DNA of 64,000 nucleotides from Bacillota bacterium (lineage in GTDB: Bacteria > Bacillota > Clostridia > Lachnospirales > Lachnospiraceae), in assembly GCA_023390555.1 (NCBI GenBank), contig JAEWCQ010000037.1, positions 39,371 to 103,370 on the forward strand, read 5' to 3'. Positions 26,377 to 35,899 of this stretch are shown here, piece by piece. Within the stretch, counting starts at the first letter, position 1. Each line of letters begins with the position of its first letter. The translations under genes were made by a program, and so were the position numbers. Below the pieces are notes generated by a model. It was not told the origin of the DNA, searched no databases, and worked only from the letters and a program-made list of their open reading frames with translations.

Positions 26377-27395
26377 TGCGTCTTCGCAAACAATATTTTA
26401 CGGTCAAAAGGGGAATATTCATTCTTTTCATTATGCTATGCATCCTGCTGGTAATTGGAATAACAAGTATGAACTCCGGTAAAATGTCACTTACTCCATT
26501 GGAAGTATTTCACGTTCTTGTCGGAGAAGGTACCGCCAGACAGGAACTCATTGTATTTGACTTTCGTCTGCCACGCATTATTCTTGCGATTTTGGTGGGT
26601 ATTGGAATGGGAACATCGGGTTGTATTATGCAAAGCCTGCTCCGGAACGACATGGCAAGTCCCGGAACCTTGGGAATCAGCTCCGGCTCCGGCCTGTTTG
26701 TGCTGGTCTATATTGTCCTGTTCTCGGCAAAGGGCGCCATATCTGCTGTTGCAATGCCACTGCTGGCCTTTGTGGGCGGCATGACCGCGGCCGCTCTTAT
26801 TTTCCTGCTTTCCTATCGTCGGGGAAAAGATATCTCTCCGACCGGTTTGATATTGACCGGTGTTGCCTTGAGCAGCGGCTACGGAGCTTTGACTACGCTG
26901 CTTACCCTTAAACTGGACGACTATCAGATGGATTTTGTGCAATACTGGAATGCAGGCAGTTTGTGGGGGGATGACTGGAGCTATCTTGCCGTTTTAGCGC
27001 CATGGACTTTGCTGTTATTTTTGTATACTTTATATAAATCCAGAATATTAAACGTGTTACATCTTGGCAACCAGACTGCAACCGGCCTTGGCTTAGCGGT
27101 AAAACCGGAATTTCTTGGACTGTCTGTAGCGGCCGTTGCACTTTCATCAGGAAGTGTTGCACTGGGGGGAAATTTCTTTTTTGTCGGCATGATTTCTCCC
27201 CATATGGCAAAAAAACTTGTCGGTCCCAATCACAAGCTGCTGCTTCCAGCGTCAGCCTTATCCGGCGCTATTATTGTTTTATTGGCAGATACCATAACCC
27301 GTGTCATCGGTCTTGGCGCAGATGTCCCAACCGGAATCGTGATCACCGTACTCAGTACACCGTATTTTTTATACCTGCTGGCAAAAGCAAATTAA
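26373..27395 (+). CDS. FecCD-family iron-complex permease, second subunit
   Basis: A 340-residue partner of the preceding permease with the same topology. Family motifs are FDFRLPRIILAILVGIGMGTSGCIMQSLLRNDMASPGTLGIS and NFFFVGMISPHMAKKLVGPNH. AGGAGGGAG lies upstream of the tandem ATGATG. The two permeases are clearly paralogous but divergent, so a heterodimeric channel as in FecCD or FhuB is expected. Confidence 0.92.
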   Translation: MMRLRKQYFTVKRGIFILFIMLCILLVIGITSMNSGKMSLTPLEVFHVLVGEGTARQELIVFDFRLPRIILAILVGIGMGTSGCIMQSLLRNDMASPGTLGISSGSGLFVLVYIVLFSAKGAISAVAMPLLAFVGGMTAAALIFLLSYRRGKDISPTGLILTGVALSSGYGALTTLLTLKLDDYQMDFVQYWNAGSLWGDDWSYLAVLAPWTLLLFLYTLYKSRILNVLHLGNQTATGLGLAVKPEFLGLSVAAVALSSGSVALGGNFFFVGMISPHMAKKLVGPNHKLLLPASALSGAIIVLLADTITRVIGLGADVPTGIVITVLSTPYFLYLLAKAN

Positions 27396-27404
27396 GGAGG
27401 AATT

Positions 27405-28223
27405 ATGAACAGTATTACAACCGAAAGATTGGATATCGCTTACGAGGAAACAACCATTGTTAAGGCTCTCAATATGAAAATTCCTCACGGGAAAATCACC
27501 TCCATCATTGGGCCCAACGGTTGCGGAAAATCCACTGTATTAAAAGCTGTCGGCCGTATCTTGCAGCCGAAAAACGGAGTGGTATATCTTAACGGTGAGA
27601 ATATCCGCAATCTATCAACCAGAGAAGTCGCTAAACGAATGGGAATTCTTCCTCAGACTCCCACCGCCCCAAGCGGATTAACCGTCAGCGAATTAGTTGC
27701 GTATGGACGCTTTCCCCATCAGAAAGGCTTTGGAAAGCTGACACCGGAGGACAGAGATATCATTCAATGGGCGCTTTCCGTAACAAAACTTATGGAATTT
27801 GAACATCGGGAAGTGGATACACTCTCCGGTGGTCAAAGACAGCGCGTATGGATTGCCATGGCACTTGCACAGCAATCCGATCTCATTTTATTGGATGAAC
27901 CGACTACCTATCTGGATCTTTCGCACCAATTGGAAGTATTGAAACTTCTCTATGATCTGAACCGCAAACAGGGCTGTACCATTGCTATGGTATTGCATGA
28001 TCTTAATCTGGCCGCACGCTTTTCCGACCATATGATCGCCATTCGGTCCGGTAAAATCATAAAGTACGGCAGTCCGGAAGAAGTCATAACGCCGGACGTT
28101 TTAAGGGAAGCTTTCTCTATTGATGCAGATATTGTTAGAGAGCCCAGAACCGGTCGTCCAGTCTGTATCACATACGACCTTCTGTCAGATGCAATCCCGT
28201 TCAGAAAGGAGAGAGCTGTATGA
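27405..28223 (+). CDS. Iron-complex ABC transporter ATP-binding protein (FecE/FhuC type)
   Basis: A 272-residue ATPase that drives import through the two permeases. Walker A GPNGCGKST is at 36-44, the Q-loop QTPT near 84-87, the signature LSGGQRQR at 140-147, Walker B LILLDE at 160-165 and the switch histidine in VLHDLN near 197. AAGGAGG precedes the ATG. Its last codons overlap the next gene by 4 bp, so importer and exporter-type genes are translated together. Confidence 0.93.
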   Translation: MNSITTERLDIAYEETTIVKALNMKIPHGKITSIIGPNGCGKSTVLKAVGRILQPKNGVVYLNGENIRNLSTREVAKRMGILPQTPTAPSGLTVSELVAYGRFPHQKGFGKLTPEDRDIIQWALSVTKLMEFEHREVDTLSGGQRQRVWIAMALAQQSDLILLDEPTTYLDLSHQLEVLKLLYDLNRKQGCTIAMVLHDLNLAARFSDHMIAIRSGKIIKYGSPEEVITPDVLREAFSIDADIVREPRTGRPVCITYDLLSDAIPFRKERAV

Positions 28224-29950
28224 AGACTGCCCTTCGAATCTTTCAGGAGGCGAAAAAATATTGGCTTCTCTTTACGGGCGCCTTTCTTGCTATCATAATA
28301 GCTACCATTGCAGGCTTCTATATGCCCTGGGCCCTACGTGAACTTACCGCACTTGCTACAAATGGCAGCAGCGGAACAGAATTTACCAAAAATGCACTGC
28401 GTATCGGATTTCTTCTTCTGCTCACTACCGCCTTGCAGGCTGCGGGTAATTCCGCCTCCGGTTATTTAAACCACTATGCAGCGCTGCACTATGTCGCTGA
28501 CTTACGGTCACGGCTTTACAGTAAATTTCAAAATATGAGTCTGCGTTATTTTCACAAAAGCCGCACCGGTGATCTGACCGGGCGGGTGGTAAATGATGCC
28601 TTAGATGCAGAGATTCTCCTTGCTCATGTAATACCGGATTTTATTGTGAATACCTTAACCTTTCTTGGTGTTGGAACCTTACTCTTTACAATCCATTGGA
28701 AGCTTGCCTTTATAAGTCTTATAACGATTCCGTTACTCCTTGGAATTACCATATGGCAGAGTCACCATATTTCACCTGTTTGGAAAGAAAATTCAAGAAT
28801 TCGGGGGGAACTGGCAGGAACCGTGCAGGATAACCTTTCCGGAATCAAGGAAATACAGATTTTCAATCAGCAGAGTCATGAAGAGCAAAAGGTGACTGCT
28901 CTTTCCCTTCGACACAGTCTGGCTTATTTACGTGCCAGCTTTTTTTTCGAAACAACGTATCCTCTCCTGGCTTTCCTTACGGCTTTAGGTACCGTAATTG
29001 TCGTTGTTTACGGCGGATATCTACTGGGTATGGGTGAAGTAGCAATTGCTGATATTGTGGGATTTATTATGTATCTTTCTATGTTCTATACACCGGTAAA
29101 AAGCTTTTCCTCACTGGTAGAGCGCGCAGGGGAAGCCAGTGCCGGATGCCGCCGTGTCTTTGAAGTAATCGATGACATTCCAGATGTCAAAGAAAAATGT
29201 AATGCCACGCGCTTACCTCGCGTGAAGGGATCGATTGAGCTTAGAAATCTCTCATTTCACTACACAGAAGAGATTCCCATTCTGCAACAGATCAATCTAA
29301 CCATAAAACCCGGCCAGACAGTGGCGTTGGTGGGCACCACCGGTGTCGGAAAATCGACCATTGCAAACCTGATCAACCGCTTTTATGATCCGCAGGCTGG
29401 TTCCGTTCTCATCGACGGGGTGGACATTAAAGAGGTTACACTGACAAGTCTTCGGGCCAACATTTCGATGGTGTTACAAGATACTTTCCTGTTCAATGGC
29501 AGCGTGTACGAAAACATTGTATATGGATGGAAAGATGCAACTCCTGAGGATGTCATGCGGGCTGCAAAAGCCTCAAGAGCCCATGAATTTATCCAGAAAA
29601 TGGAACATGGATATGACACGATGATTGGAGAACGGGGCATTCGCCTTTCGGGCGGTCAAAAGCAGCGAATATCCATTGCCCGTGCAATTTTACGAAATTC
29701 TCCCATCTTAATTCTGGATGAAGCTACCTCTGCACTGGATACCAAAACAGAACAGGAAATTCAATCTGCCCTGGATGAAATAGCAAAGGAACGTACTACC
29801 TTAGTGATTGCTCATCGCCTGTCTACCATTCGCAACGCAGATCAAATAGTGGTACTGGATGGAACCGGTATTGCGGAACAGGGCACACATGAGGAACTCA
29901 TTGCACACAATGGCATTTATTCCAGACTCTACAAGGTACAGGTCTCCTAG
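28220..29950 (+). CDS. ABC half-transporter (exporter type, permease fused to ATPase)
   Basis: A 576-residue protein: six membrane helices in about residues 1-305, then an ATPase with Walker A GTTGVGKST (372-380), signature LSGGQ (476-480), Walker B ILILDE (496-501) and the D-loop SALD. Exporter-fold half-transporters inside siderophore operons either take up the ferric complex (YbtP/YbtQ, IrtA/IrtB) or secrete a siderophore. Only one half is present, so a homodimer would be needed. No siderophore synthesis genes are visible. It is the last gene of the operon. Confidence 0.9.
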   Translation: MKTALRIFQEAKKYWLLFTGAFLAIIIATIAGFYMPWALRELTALATNGSSGTEFTKNALRIGFLLLLTTALQAAGNSASGYLNHYAALHYVADLRSRLYSKFQNMSLRYFHKSRTGDLTGRVVNDALDAEILLAHVIPDFIVNTLTFLGVGTLLFTIHWKLAFISLITIPLLLGITIWQSHHISPVWKENSRIRGELAGTVQDNLSGIKEIQIFNQQSHEEQKVTALSLRHSLAYLRASFFFETTYPLLAFLTALGTVIVVVYGGYLLGMGEVAIADIVGFIMYLSMFYTPVKSFSSLVERAGEASAGCRRVFEVIDDIPDVKEKCNATRLPRVKGSIELRNLSFHYTEEIPILQQINLTIKPGQTVALVGTTGVGKSTIANLINRFYDPQAGSVLIDGVDIKEVTLTSLRANISMVLQDTFLFNGSVYENIVYGWKDATPEDVMRAAKASRAHEFIQKMEHGYDTMIGERGIRLSGGQKQRISIARAILRNSPILILDEATSALDTKTEQEIQSALDEIAKERTTLVIAHRLSTIRNADQIVVLDGTGIAEQGTHEELIAHNGIYSRLYKVQVS

Positions 29951-29968
29951 TCTGCAGATGACACAAAA

Positions 29969-29995
29969 GAACGAGAGGGCGATACCCTCTCGTTC
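29969..29995 (+). terminator. Terminator-like hairpin at the end of the iron operon
   Basis: A perfect 11-bp stem GAACGAGAGGG/CCCTCTCGTTC with a 5-nt loop begins 18 bp after the exporter stop codon. The trailing T run is poor (TTCGC), so efficiency is uncertain. It is the last host feature before the transposon and would have faced the convergent nrdD gene before insertion. Confidence 0.65.
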
Positions 29996-30016
29996 TTCGC
30001 ATGTGGTGGTTCCACA

Positions 30017-30021
30017 ATTAA
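30017..30021. repeat. Left copy of the 5-bp target-site duplication (ATTAA)
   Basis: ATTAA immediately precedes the terminal TGT at 30022. The identical pentamer follows the terminal ACA at the other end (52735-52739). Tn7 and its relatives duplicate exactly 5 bp of target. Confidence 0.85.
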
Positions 30022-30157
30022 TGTTATTTCTTAATTTAAAATAGAACACATCCATCTGCTTTTGCTTATAATTTAATATAAATTCTTATTTTATTATTGA
30101 ACATTTGCTTTTATACAGGCAAAAAAATATCAATCTTTTCATTTTAAACTGGAATAC
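30022..30157. repeat. Left transposon end with three candidate TnsB-binding sites
   Basis: The end begins TGTTATTTCTT. A first repeat AATTTAAAATAGAACAC starts at 30033, a weaker one AATTTAATATAAATTCT at 30070, and a third ATTTTAAACTGGAATAC at about 30141. The spaced arrangement of about three sites over about 135 bp parallels the Tn7 left end. The first is the clearest; the second is weak. Confidence 0.7.
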
Positions 30158-30285
30158 GTTGCATATTATTGTCAGACTTTTTAAATCAAATATATTATAT
30201 ATAAAACTTTTACTTTGCTTACTTTTCGAGCAAAACACTTTTTGACATTGCTTCCTTACTCAACCTTAATTCACCCTAAACCATA
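30158..30285. other. AT-rich stretch between the left end and the first cargo gene
   Basis: No ORF, hairpin or repeat stands out here. It is very rich in A and T and carries only the 3' flank of the minus-strand cargo gene. Confidence 0.5.
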
Positions 30286-32907
30286 TTATCCTCTTTGTCT
30301 ACCAGTAAAAATAGTTCCACATGGTTTTTCATTTACTTGTATAGATATTTTTGCAATTACATTAATAACTTTGCGATTATTATAGAGGAATTCTCTAAGT
30401 TCATCTTCATCAAAATCTATCGGAAGTCCATCCAAAATGTGATAATAATATTTACTTGTTTCTCTGTCATATTTTACATTTTCTTCTTCTATACTTGGGG
30501 AATGTATTGAAACAATAATATCATGCAAACACACCTGTATAGAATTCTTCCTCAACGCAATACCCTCTTGTAAAACAGTAGTGTATATTGTCTCATAATC
30601 TTCCAAAAACATATTGTACTCAGCACTAATTCTATAATCTCTATTTTTCAAAATATATTGTGAACCAAGAAGTATATATAAATTATTCGCTGCTAAGTAT
30701 TCCATAAATTCTTTGTCATCAGCAAAATCGTCAAATCTCTTTTTATATTCAACAACTCCACTTTGACATAAAAATTTTGCGATGCCAAGCAAGAACATTC
30801 CATTCATGTGCGAATAATATCCATTCGTACTGTTTTTAGTTCCCATTGAGCTAGTATAATCGATTAATTGTAATAAATTAACATCTAAGATTTCATTCCT
30901 TTCAACACTCTCAACTAGGATAGGATCAAAATTTTCTTTTATATTCTTAATTGTATCAGTTTTAATTTTTTCACATATCTCTTCTTTATTTATTTGGAAG
31001 TCATAACTTTTTTGTGCTTCTTTTGCTAATCTAATGTATCTTTCCTTTTGTTTTTTCTTAACCATTTTTTCAAGGTCATCATACATCAAATCAACTTCAT
31101 TATCTATTTCATCCTCTGTTTTATCACTTATAATCATCATTCTAAATAATTTCCCAAGCATTTCTTTTGTGTTATATTCATTTCCATCTGAAACATATCT
31201 AAATGCTCGCATGTCATCAATATTTCTCTCCAATAACTCTGGCAGAAGAAATTCATGTGACATAAATAAAATAAGAAACAAATAATAATCTGATGTAACA
31301 GGTTCAATAATCATAGATTTTGCAGCTTCATATTGAGGGAATAACTCAAATCTATTTACTATCCCATGCATTTGGTCAAGAATATCTAAATTTAACCATT
31401 CTGACTTTTCTGACAACATATCAAGAAAGCTCAAAAAAGACCTCTTCACAGCTTCGTCATCCCAGATATTTAATGCTGATTGTCTAATGTCCGTTGGGAC
31501 ACAATCATCGCCCTCTCTTACTGCTAAATAATAGATGTAATCATGAACAACCAGATATAATAAAGCCTGATATTCATTGTCTAATTTAATAGTGTTCTTC
31601 ATTCCACTGAGATATAAGCCCATCTTTACAATGTTTTCTTGTCCATTTACTATCATTCCATAGCAATAGCAAAAGTAGATATTTACTTTTGCCTTTAAAA
31701 AGTCTTCTGCTCTTTCTTCTGGAATATTATAGGTAGAAAAAAGACTCCACCTATTTAATACGTTAGCCCAAACACGCTGATTAATTATATTATTTTTACT
31801 ATTCTGTTTTCCCAAATAATATCCTATATATTTAGCAAATGAGTTTAATTCATTGATTTCACTTTGGTAATTATATTTATAGCTTTTAAATTTTGTTTTG
31901 TTCTCTTTATCATAAACATCTTTCTCTTTATCGTATTTAAGCCATATAGCAGCTCTTAGTACTGAATCAGCTAAATTATCAAACTTAAGTCTCTTTTCTA
32001 CATCTTCAACATTTATTTCATCAATACTTCGTATTAGTTCACTACAAATTTCTGTAAAAAAAGGAAACTCACTTGTATATTGATTTAGTAATGGTCTTTT
32101 TTCTGTATTACAATCATGAATAACATTCCATAATATGTCATATGTTTCCTGCACAAATTCAACACCTTTTTCCTTTAACGCTTTTTTCTCCGATCCTAAA
32201 AGGCAATATGAGACGCTATAGCATTGTTTTTCGATAGACGATAATGCTTCGTCAGTTCTATATGTCCATAATTCCGACATACATTTTTCAAAGATTTCGA
32301 GGAACTTTTCATAACTTTGTTTATCCTGTGAATCAACCACCTTGTTCCAGTCCAAAACGAAATTTTGATATATGTTTAATTTTATCTCATACTCTATATT
32401 GCTTTCTAACATATAATTGACATATGATTCTATTTCTTGATTTTGTTTATTTCTTCCCTTAAAAGCAGAGTATATCTCTAGTATTGATATTAAGATTGTG
32501 ATTAATGTTGCTATAAACAAATAGAAAACAATATTGTATAAGCCCAGAGAATGGAATATCACACCTGCCAAACACAATCCCAATGAAACAATAATAAGTA
32601 CTTTTTGCGTTAATTTCCATGGTTTTATGTTCAAATAGAAATCACTTATGGATACTCCCATATAAGAATCAGAAATGTTTCCAGAAATTAATGCAATAAT
32701 TGTAATTATCAGAGTTCCAACTGTTGCCTGTATCTGTAAAATAGTTAATGAAAATGATTCTATGTCATCAACTGGAATTAAAATATTTCTTTCAACAAGA
32801 ACATTCCAATCACAAATTGCTCCTATTATAATAGACATAATCATACCAATTATGCCTACTAGTTCTCTTGTTTTATATGCTTTCTGTATCTTTTTCCATT
32901 CCTCCAT
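30286..32907 (-). CDS. Large hypothetical membrane protein, transposon cargo
   Basis: An 873-residue protein I do not recognise. Four membrane helices are likely at about 17-33, 55-75, 102-120 and 124-147. A cytoplasmic part of about 720 residues follows; it looks alpha-helical and rich in Lys, Glu, Asn and Tyr. No nuclease, ATPase or protease motif is evident. GGAAGGAT lies before the ATG. It is the cargo gene nearest the left end and lies 116 bp after an equally unknown gene in the same direction. Membrane proteins with large cytosolic parts are common abortive-infection effectors, but here that is speculation. Confidence 0.65.
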   Translation of the reverse strand: MEEWKKIQKAYKTRELVGIIGMIMSIIIGAICDWNVLVERNILIPVDDIESFSLTILQIQATVGTLIITIIALISGNISDSYMGVSISDFYLNIKPWKLTQKVLIIVSLGLCLAGVIFHSLGLYNIVFYLFIATLITILISILEIYSAFKGRNKQNQEIESYVNYMLESNIEYEIKLNIYQNFVLDWNKVVDSQDKQSYEKFLEIFEKCMSELWTYRTDEALSSIEKQCYSVSYCLLGSEKKALKEKGVEFVQETYDILWNVIHDCNTEKRPLLNQYTSEFPFFTEICSELIRSIDEINVEDVEKRLKFDNLADSVLRAAIWLKYDKEKDVYDKENKTKFKSYKYNYQSEINELNSFAKYIGYYLGKQNSKNNIINQRVWANVLNRWSLFSTYNIPEERAEDFLKAKVNIYFCYCYGMIVNGQENIVKMGLYLSGMKNTIKLDNEYQALLYLVVHDYIYYLAVREGDDCVPTDIRQSALNIWDDEAVKRSFLSFLDMLSEKSEWLNLDILDQMHGIVNRFELFPQYEAAKSMIIEPVTSDYYLFLILFMSHEFLLPELLERNIDDMRAFRYVSDGNEYNTKEMLGKLFRMMIISDKTEDEIDNEVDLMYDDLEKMVKKKQKERYIRLAKEAQKSYDFQINKEEICEKIKTDTIKNIKENFDPILVESVERNEILDVNLLQLIDYTSSMGTKNSTNGYYSHMNGMFLLGIAKFLCQSGVVEYKKRFDDFADDKEFMEYLAANNLYILLGSQYILKNRDYRISAEYNMFLEDYETIYTTVLQEGIALRKNSIQVCLHDIIVSIHSPSIEEENVKYDRETSKYYYHILDGLPIDFDEDELREFLYNNRKVINVIAKISIQVNEKPCGTIFTGRQRG

Positions 32908-33023
32908 AAGTATTGATCCTTCCTTTTATAAATTGTATATTTGCCCATATTGATTCAAATGATAAATCAATTTTTCGAAATCTATACACAATAATAGATA
33001 TAAGTCATTGCCTCTACAGATAG

Positions 33024-34178
33024 CTACTTAGTCTTCCTACTATTTTCTTCAATACATTCCAAATAACAGGCTACTCTTACCAGCAATTTTATCTCTGTAC
33101 AAGACATATTAAAAGGATCAATTATAACCCACTTTTTTGCAAATCCCTCAGTAAAATTCTTTGCTTGTTGTATGCCCCAATTATAATTTTCGCCGTAACT
33201 ATCTTCTCTTAAATATGTGAATATTTTTTCCAATTCATAATGTGCCATTTTATGCATTCTAGAAGGTCTCTTGTACATAACTTCATCCAAAGCATTGTAC
33301 ATTTCTTCATAATCAAGTTGTTCCACAGAATCACAAATTTCATCAAGCTTACTGATTATTGCTTTTTTGAAAGTTTCAACTGAATTATTATTTTTTTCAA
33401 TTGAACTTCTGCATTCTAAGTATAAAATAGCTTCCTCGATCAGAGATGTTTCTTCAAACCGGGACTTTAGTATTTTTACTATTTCTTTAAATACTTCAAT
33501 CGTAGTATTATCTCTATTTATTTTTTGTTGCCGCCATTTATTTTCTTCTTTATCTATTGACTTTTTTGCCCAATCGGTTGCCAAAACCAACGGTTCATAT
33601 CTCGACTTAAGATAATTCTTTAAAATACTAAACGAAAAACTTAGATCCATAATCTCCGCATGCTTGTTGGAGTATATACGTACTCCTATCGGATCCGGAA
33701 TTTGAAAAAACATATGCGAATTCACAATGACCCACGGTGAATATTGAATTTCTCCCTTTTCCAAGAATTTAGGTCTACTAGTTTCAAACGGATGAGCAAA
33801 TGTTAGAGCTCTAAAGTATTCAAAAAATTTATCATCACTTGGGCAATTTTCTTCCTCCAAATATAATGGATAATTCATACACGTCTCTTTAAAATACAAA
33901 TTATCATTATTCGTTGTAGGAACACCTATATCCTTTAAAATATTATTAACCGCATCTACGAGCATACATGAAAACATTAAAAATGAGAGAAATTCCTCTT
34001 CACTCTTAGGATAAACATCGTGATCGTTTAAGTATCTTACACATGTATCTAAGCGATCCATTACTGCGCAAGCTAAATTAAAATGTTCTTTGTATGAATC
34101 ACCTTCTGCAAAAATAGGAGATTCATTTATTGCTTCTCTAAATTCTTCACTTATTATCGGATTCAAAAAGTCAGGCAT
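33024..34178 (-). CDS. Hypothetical protein, transposon cargo
   Basis: A 384-residue soluble protein with no signal peptide or membrane helix and no motif I can assign. The N-terminal part (about 27-75) is helical and contains ACAVMDRLDTCVRYLNDHDVYP; the middle has KWRQQKINRDN and a helical region. Some Abi-type or HEPN-like helical proteins have a similar look, but the R-x4-6-H catalytic motif is not clear. It lies 48 bp after the DUF4268 gene and before the 873-residue membrane protein, all leftward, so the three may be one unit. Confidence 0.6.
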   Translation of the reverse strand: MPDFLNPIISEEFREAINESPIFAEGDSYKEHFNLACAVMDRLDTCVRYLNDHDVYPKSEEEFLSFLMFSCMLVDAVNNILKDIGVPTTNNDNLYFKETCMNYPLYLEEENCPSDDKFFEYFRALTFAHPFETSRPKFLEKGEIQYSPWVIVNSHMFFQIPDPIGVRIYSNKHAEIMDLSFSFSILKNYLKSRYEPLVLATDWAKKSIDKEENKWRQQKINRDNTTIEVFKEIVKILKSRFEETSLIEEAILYLECRSSIEKNNNSVETFKKAIISKLDEICDSVEQLDYEEMYNALDEVMYKRPSRMHKMAHYELEKIFTYLREDSYGENYNWGIQQAKNFTEGFAKKWVIIDPFNMSCTEIKLLVRVACYLECIEENSRKTK

Positions 34179-34226
34179 ATCTCTAAAATAGTCCTTTCAC
34201 TTTAAATTTTCTGCTCATTGCACAAT

Positions 34227-35153
34227 TTACACATCATATTTTCGAATAATGCCGTACAATCTTATAGCCATTTCACGGAACCAGTCAAAATACTTATTCC
34301 ATTCAGACTCACTCTTTTTTATATCTCCACTATGTAGTACAAGAATACGGCAATCCTTAGAAGCGGTTATCCACTCTACACCTATACCAATTTCGGATTC
34401 AATTTGAATTTTCATTTTTTTAAATTTCTCAAAGAGTTCCTTATCGTTATTTATATATATTTCTGCACCTATACGCTTTTTTTGTGTATTAACTGTAAGC
34501 CCAATATGATATGAAGAATTTCCTACACTCAAGTCATACCAATGCTGTGGTTGTGGCTTACGTTTTGAAAATAATCTTTTGAACTCATCATTAGCAAAGA
34601 CATACTCATTAAACGCTTGCCAAAAATCAAGTTGCAGCATTTTTGTTTCAGAAAGCCCTTCAGCAACTTTCATTAATTTAGCCCAATCATTTGGACGCTC
34701 TACTACGTTAAATTTTGGTGCAGGTAGCGAATTATCTATTTTCCAGAGCTGTATCTCCAATAGAAAAAATCCAATATTCTCATCAGTATGTTGATTTAAC
34801 CACTCTACCGCCTGCTTATGCTCGTCCCTAGCTCTCTTCACAATCCAGACGATAACTTCTGCGCCTTTCCCAGATGCATACGTAATAATCTTTCCTAAAT
34901 GATCGTGGTCCGTTTCTTCCAATTGGTTTTCAATAATAATCTTTCTACCCGTCCCTTCTTCCGTAGCAAATAAATCTACATTGAAACTTCCTACAGAAGA
35001 TTCCGTTTCTTCCAGAACAATATCAATACCAATTGTTTCACTTAATATCTCAAGGTTTTCTTCCTGCGCAAGCCACTTCGAAAAATCATGCGCTTCATGC
35101 GGCCAAATCGTTCTTAAATCATCTACTCGTTCAATTTTTCCTAATATAGACAT
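34227..35153 (-). CDS. DUF4268-family protein with PD-(D/E)XK-like nuclease fold
   Basis: A 308-residue protein. Its first half has the nuclease-like pattern FNVDLFATEEGTGRKIIIENQLE with D60 and E75-N-Q77, close to the D...ExQ/K core of PD-(D/E)XK enzymes. The second half is the DUF4268 region, with HWYDLSVGNSSYHIGLTV and GVEWITASKDCRI. Relatives are frequent in phage-defence islands, with unproven roles as DNA-targeting effectors. GGAG precedes the ATG. It leads a possible three-gene cargo unit. Confidence 0.75.
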   Translation of the reverse strand: MSILGKIERVDDLRTIWPHEAHDFSKWLAQEENLEILSETIGIDIVLEETESSVGSFNVDLFATEEGTGRKIIIENQLEETDHDHLGKIITYASGKGAEVIVWIVKRARDEHKQAVEWLNQHTDENIGFFLLEIQLWKIDNSLPAPKFNVVERPNDWAKLMKVAEGLSETKMLQLDFWQAFNEYVFANDEFKRLFSKRKPQPQHWYDLSVGNSSYHIGLTVNTQKKRIGAEIYINNDKELFEKFKKMKIQIESEIGIGVEWITASKDCRILVLHSGDIKKSESEWNKYFDWFREMAIRLYGIIRKYDV

Positions 35154-35416
35154 TTCTCAAAATATCTCCTTCTTTAGTTATCTGTTATTAATTCAATAAA
35201 TTCTGCTGTGGGAAAACGCTGATGATTCATCATTTGTAATAACCTTTATGCAAATAAGATTCAGTCTTAATATCATAAATATAATCCAACAATGTCTCTA
35301 CATAAGTTTGCATAATCCTTCTACAAATTCAAATTTGTCTATTTCTATTATTTAAAAATAATAATGGGAAATCCAAATTCAGCAAAGTACCTTTAAGAAT
35401 TTTTATATATCACTGC
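35154..35416. other. Non-coding stretch with one copy of the AATGGGA repeat
   Basis: No gene is supported. At 35351-35374 the sequence TTTAAAAATAATAATGGGAAATCC resembles the repeats at 37711 and 39142, which are associated with the recombinase relic. The rest is featureless AT-rich DNA. Confidence 0.4.
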
Positions 35417-35713
35417 CTATTTCTCACAAGTTTCTTGCTTATTTGCAGAAACTAAAGTTATTCCAACCTTTAAATCAAATTCATTTTCTAGTTGATTACA
35501 TGAATCACATGCTGGGAGAATATATTCACCACTTACATTTTTATTAATAATATGTGCACCTAATGTAGCATCATTACTACATCCTTTAACACAACACTGC
35601 TTAGGCCAAGACTTATCGGTACTATTTATCCAATGTTGTTTCCAAGAACCGCAGTTACATGAACGATTCTTTGTTCCATTTTTATTTTTCCATCCAGTTG
35701 CTGTTAAACTCAT
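35417..35713 (-). CDS. Small cysteine-rich HNH-like protein
   Basis: A 98-residue protein with paired cysteines: CNCG near the start, CCVKGC in the middle, then GAHI and CDSCNQLEN. The order C..C, AH, C..CN fits a zinc-stabilised HNH/treble-clef fold, although the second and third catalytic residues are not certain. ATG 35713 has AAAGGGA at good spacing; the longer frame to 35791 has no conserved extension. It sits among defence-like cargo. Function could be nuclease or DNA/RNA binding. Confidence 0.6.
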   Translation of the reverse strand: MSLTATGWKNKNGTKNRSCNCGSWKQHWINSTDKSWPKQCCVKGCSNDATLGAHIINKNVSGEYILPACDSCNQLENEFDLKVGITLVSANKQETCEK

Positions 35714-35899
35714 TATCAGCATCCCTTTCGTAATCTGTATATTGAAATTTAGACTTCCCATTATTCCGTTTATATTCAAAAGTATTTTCAATCACTAAGT
35801 ATGTACAATTCATCTGCTTACTAAATCAAATGATACACTATTATAGTTTTTGTTGAGAATGTCCCCTAACACAATTTTTAATTATATAATTCTGAAATG

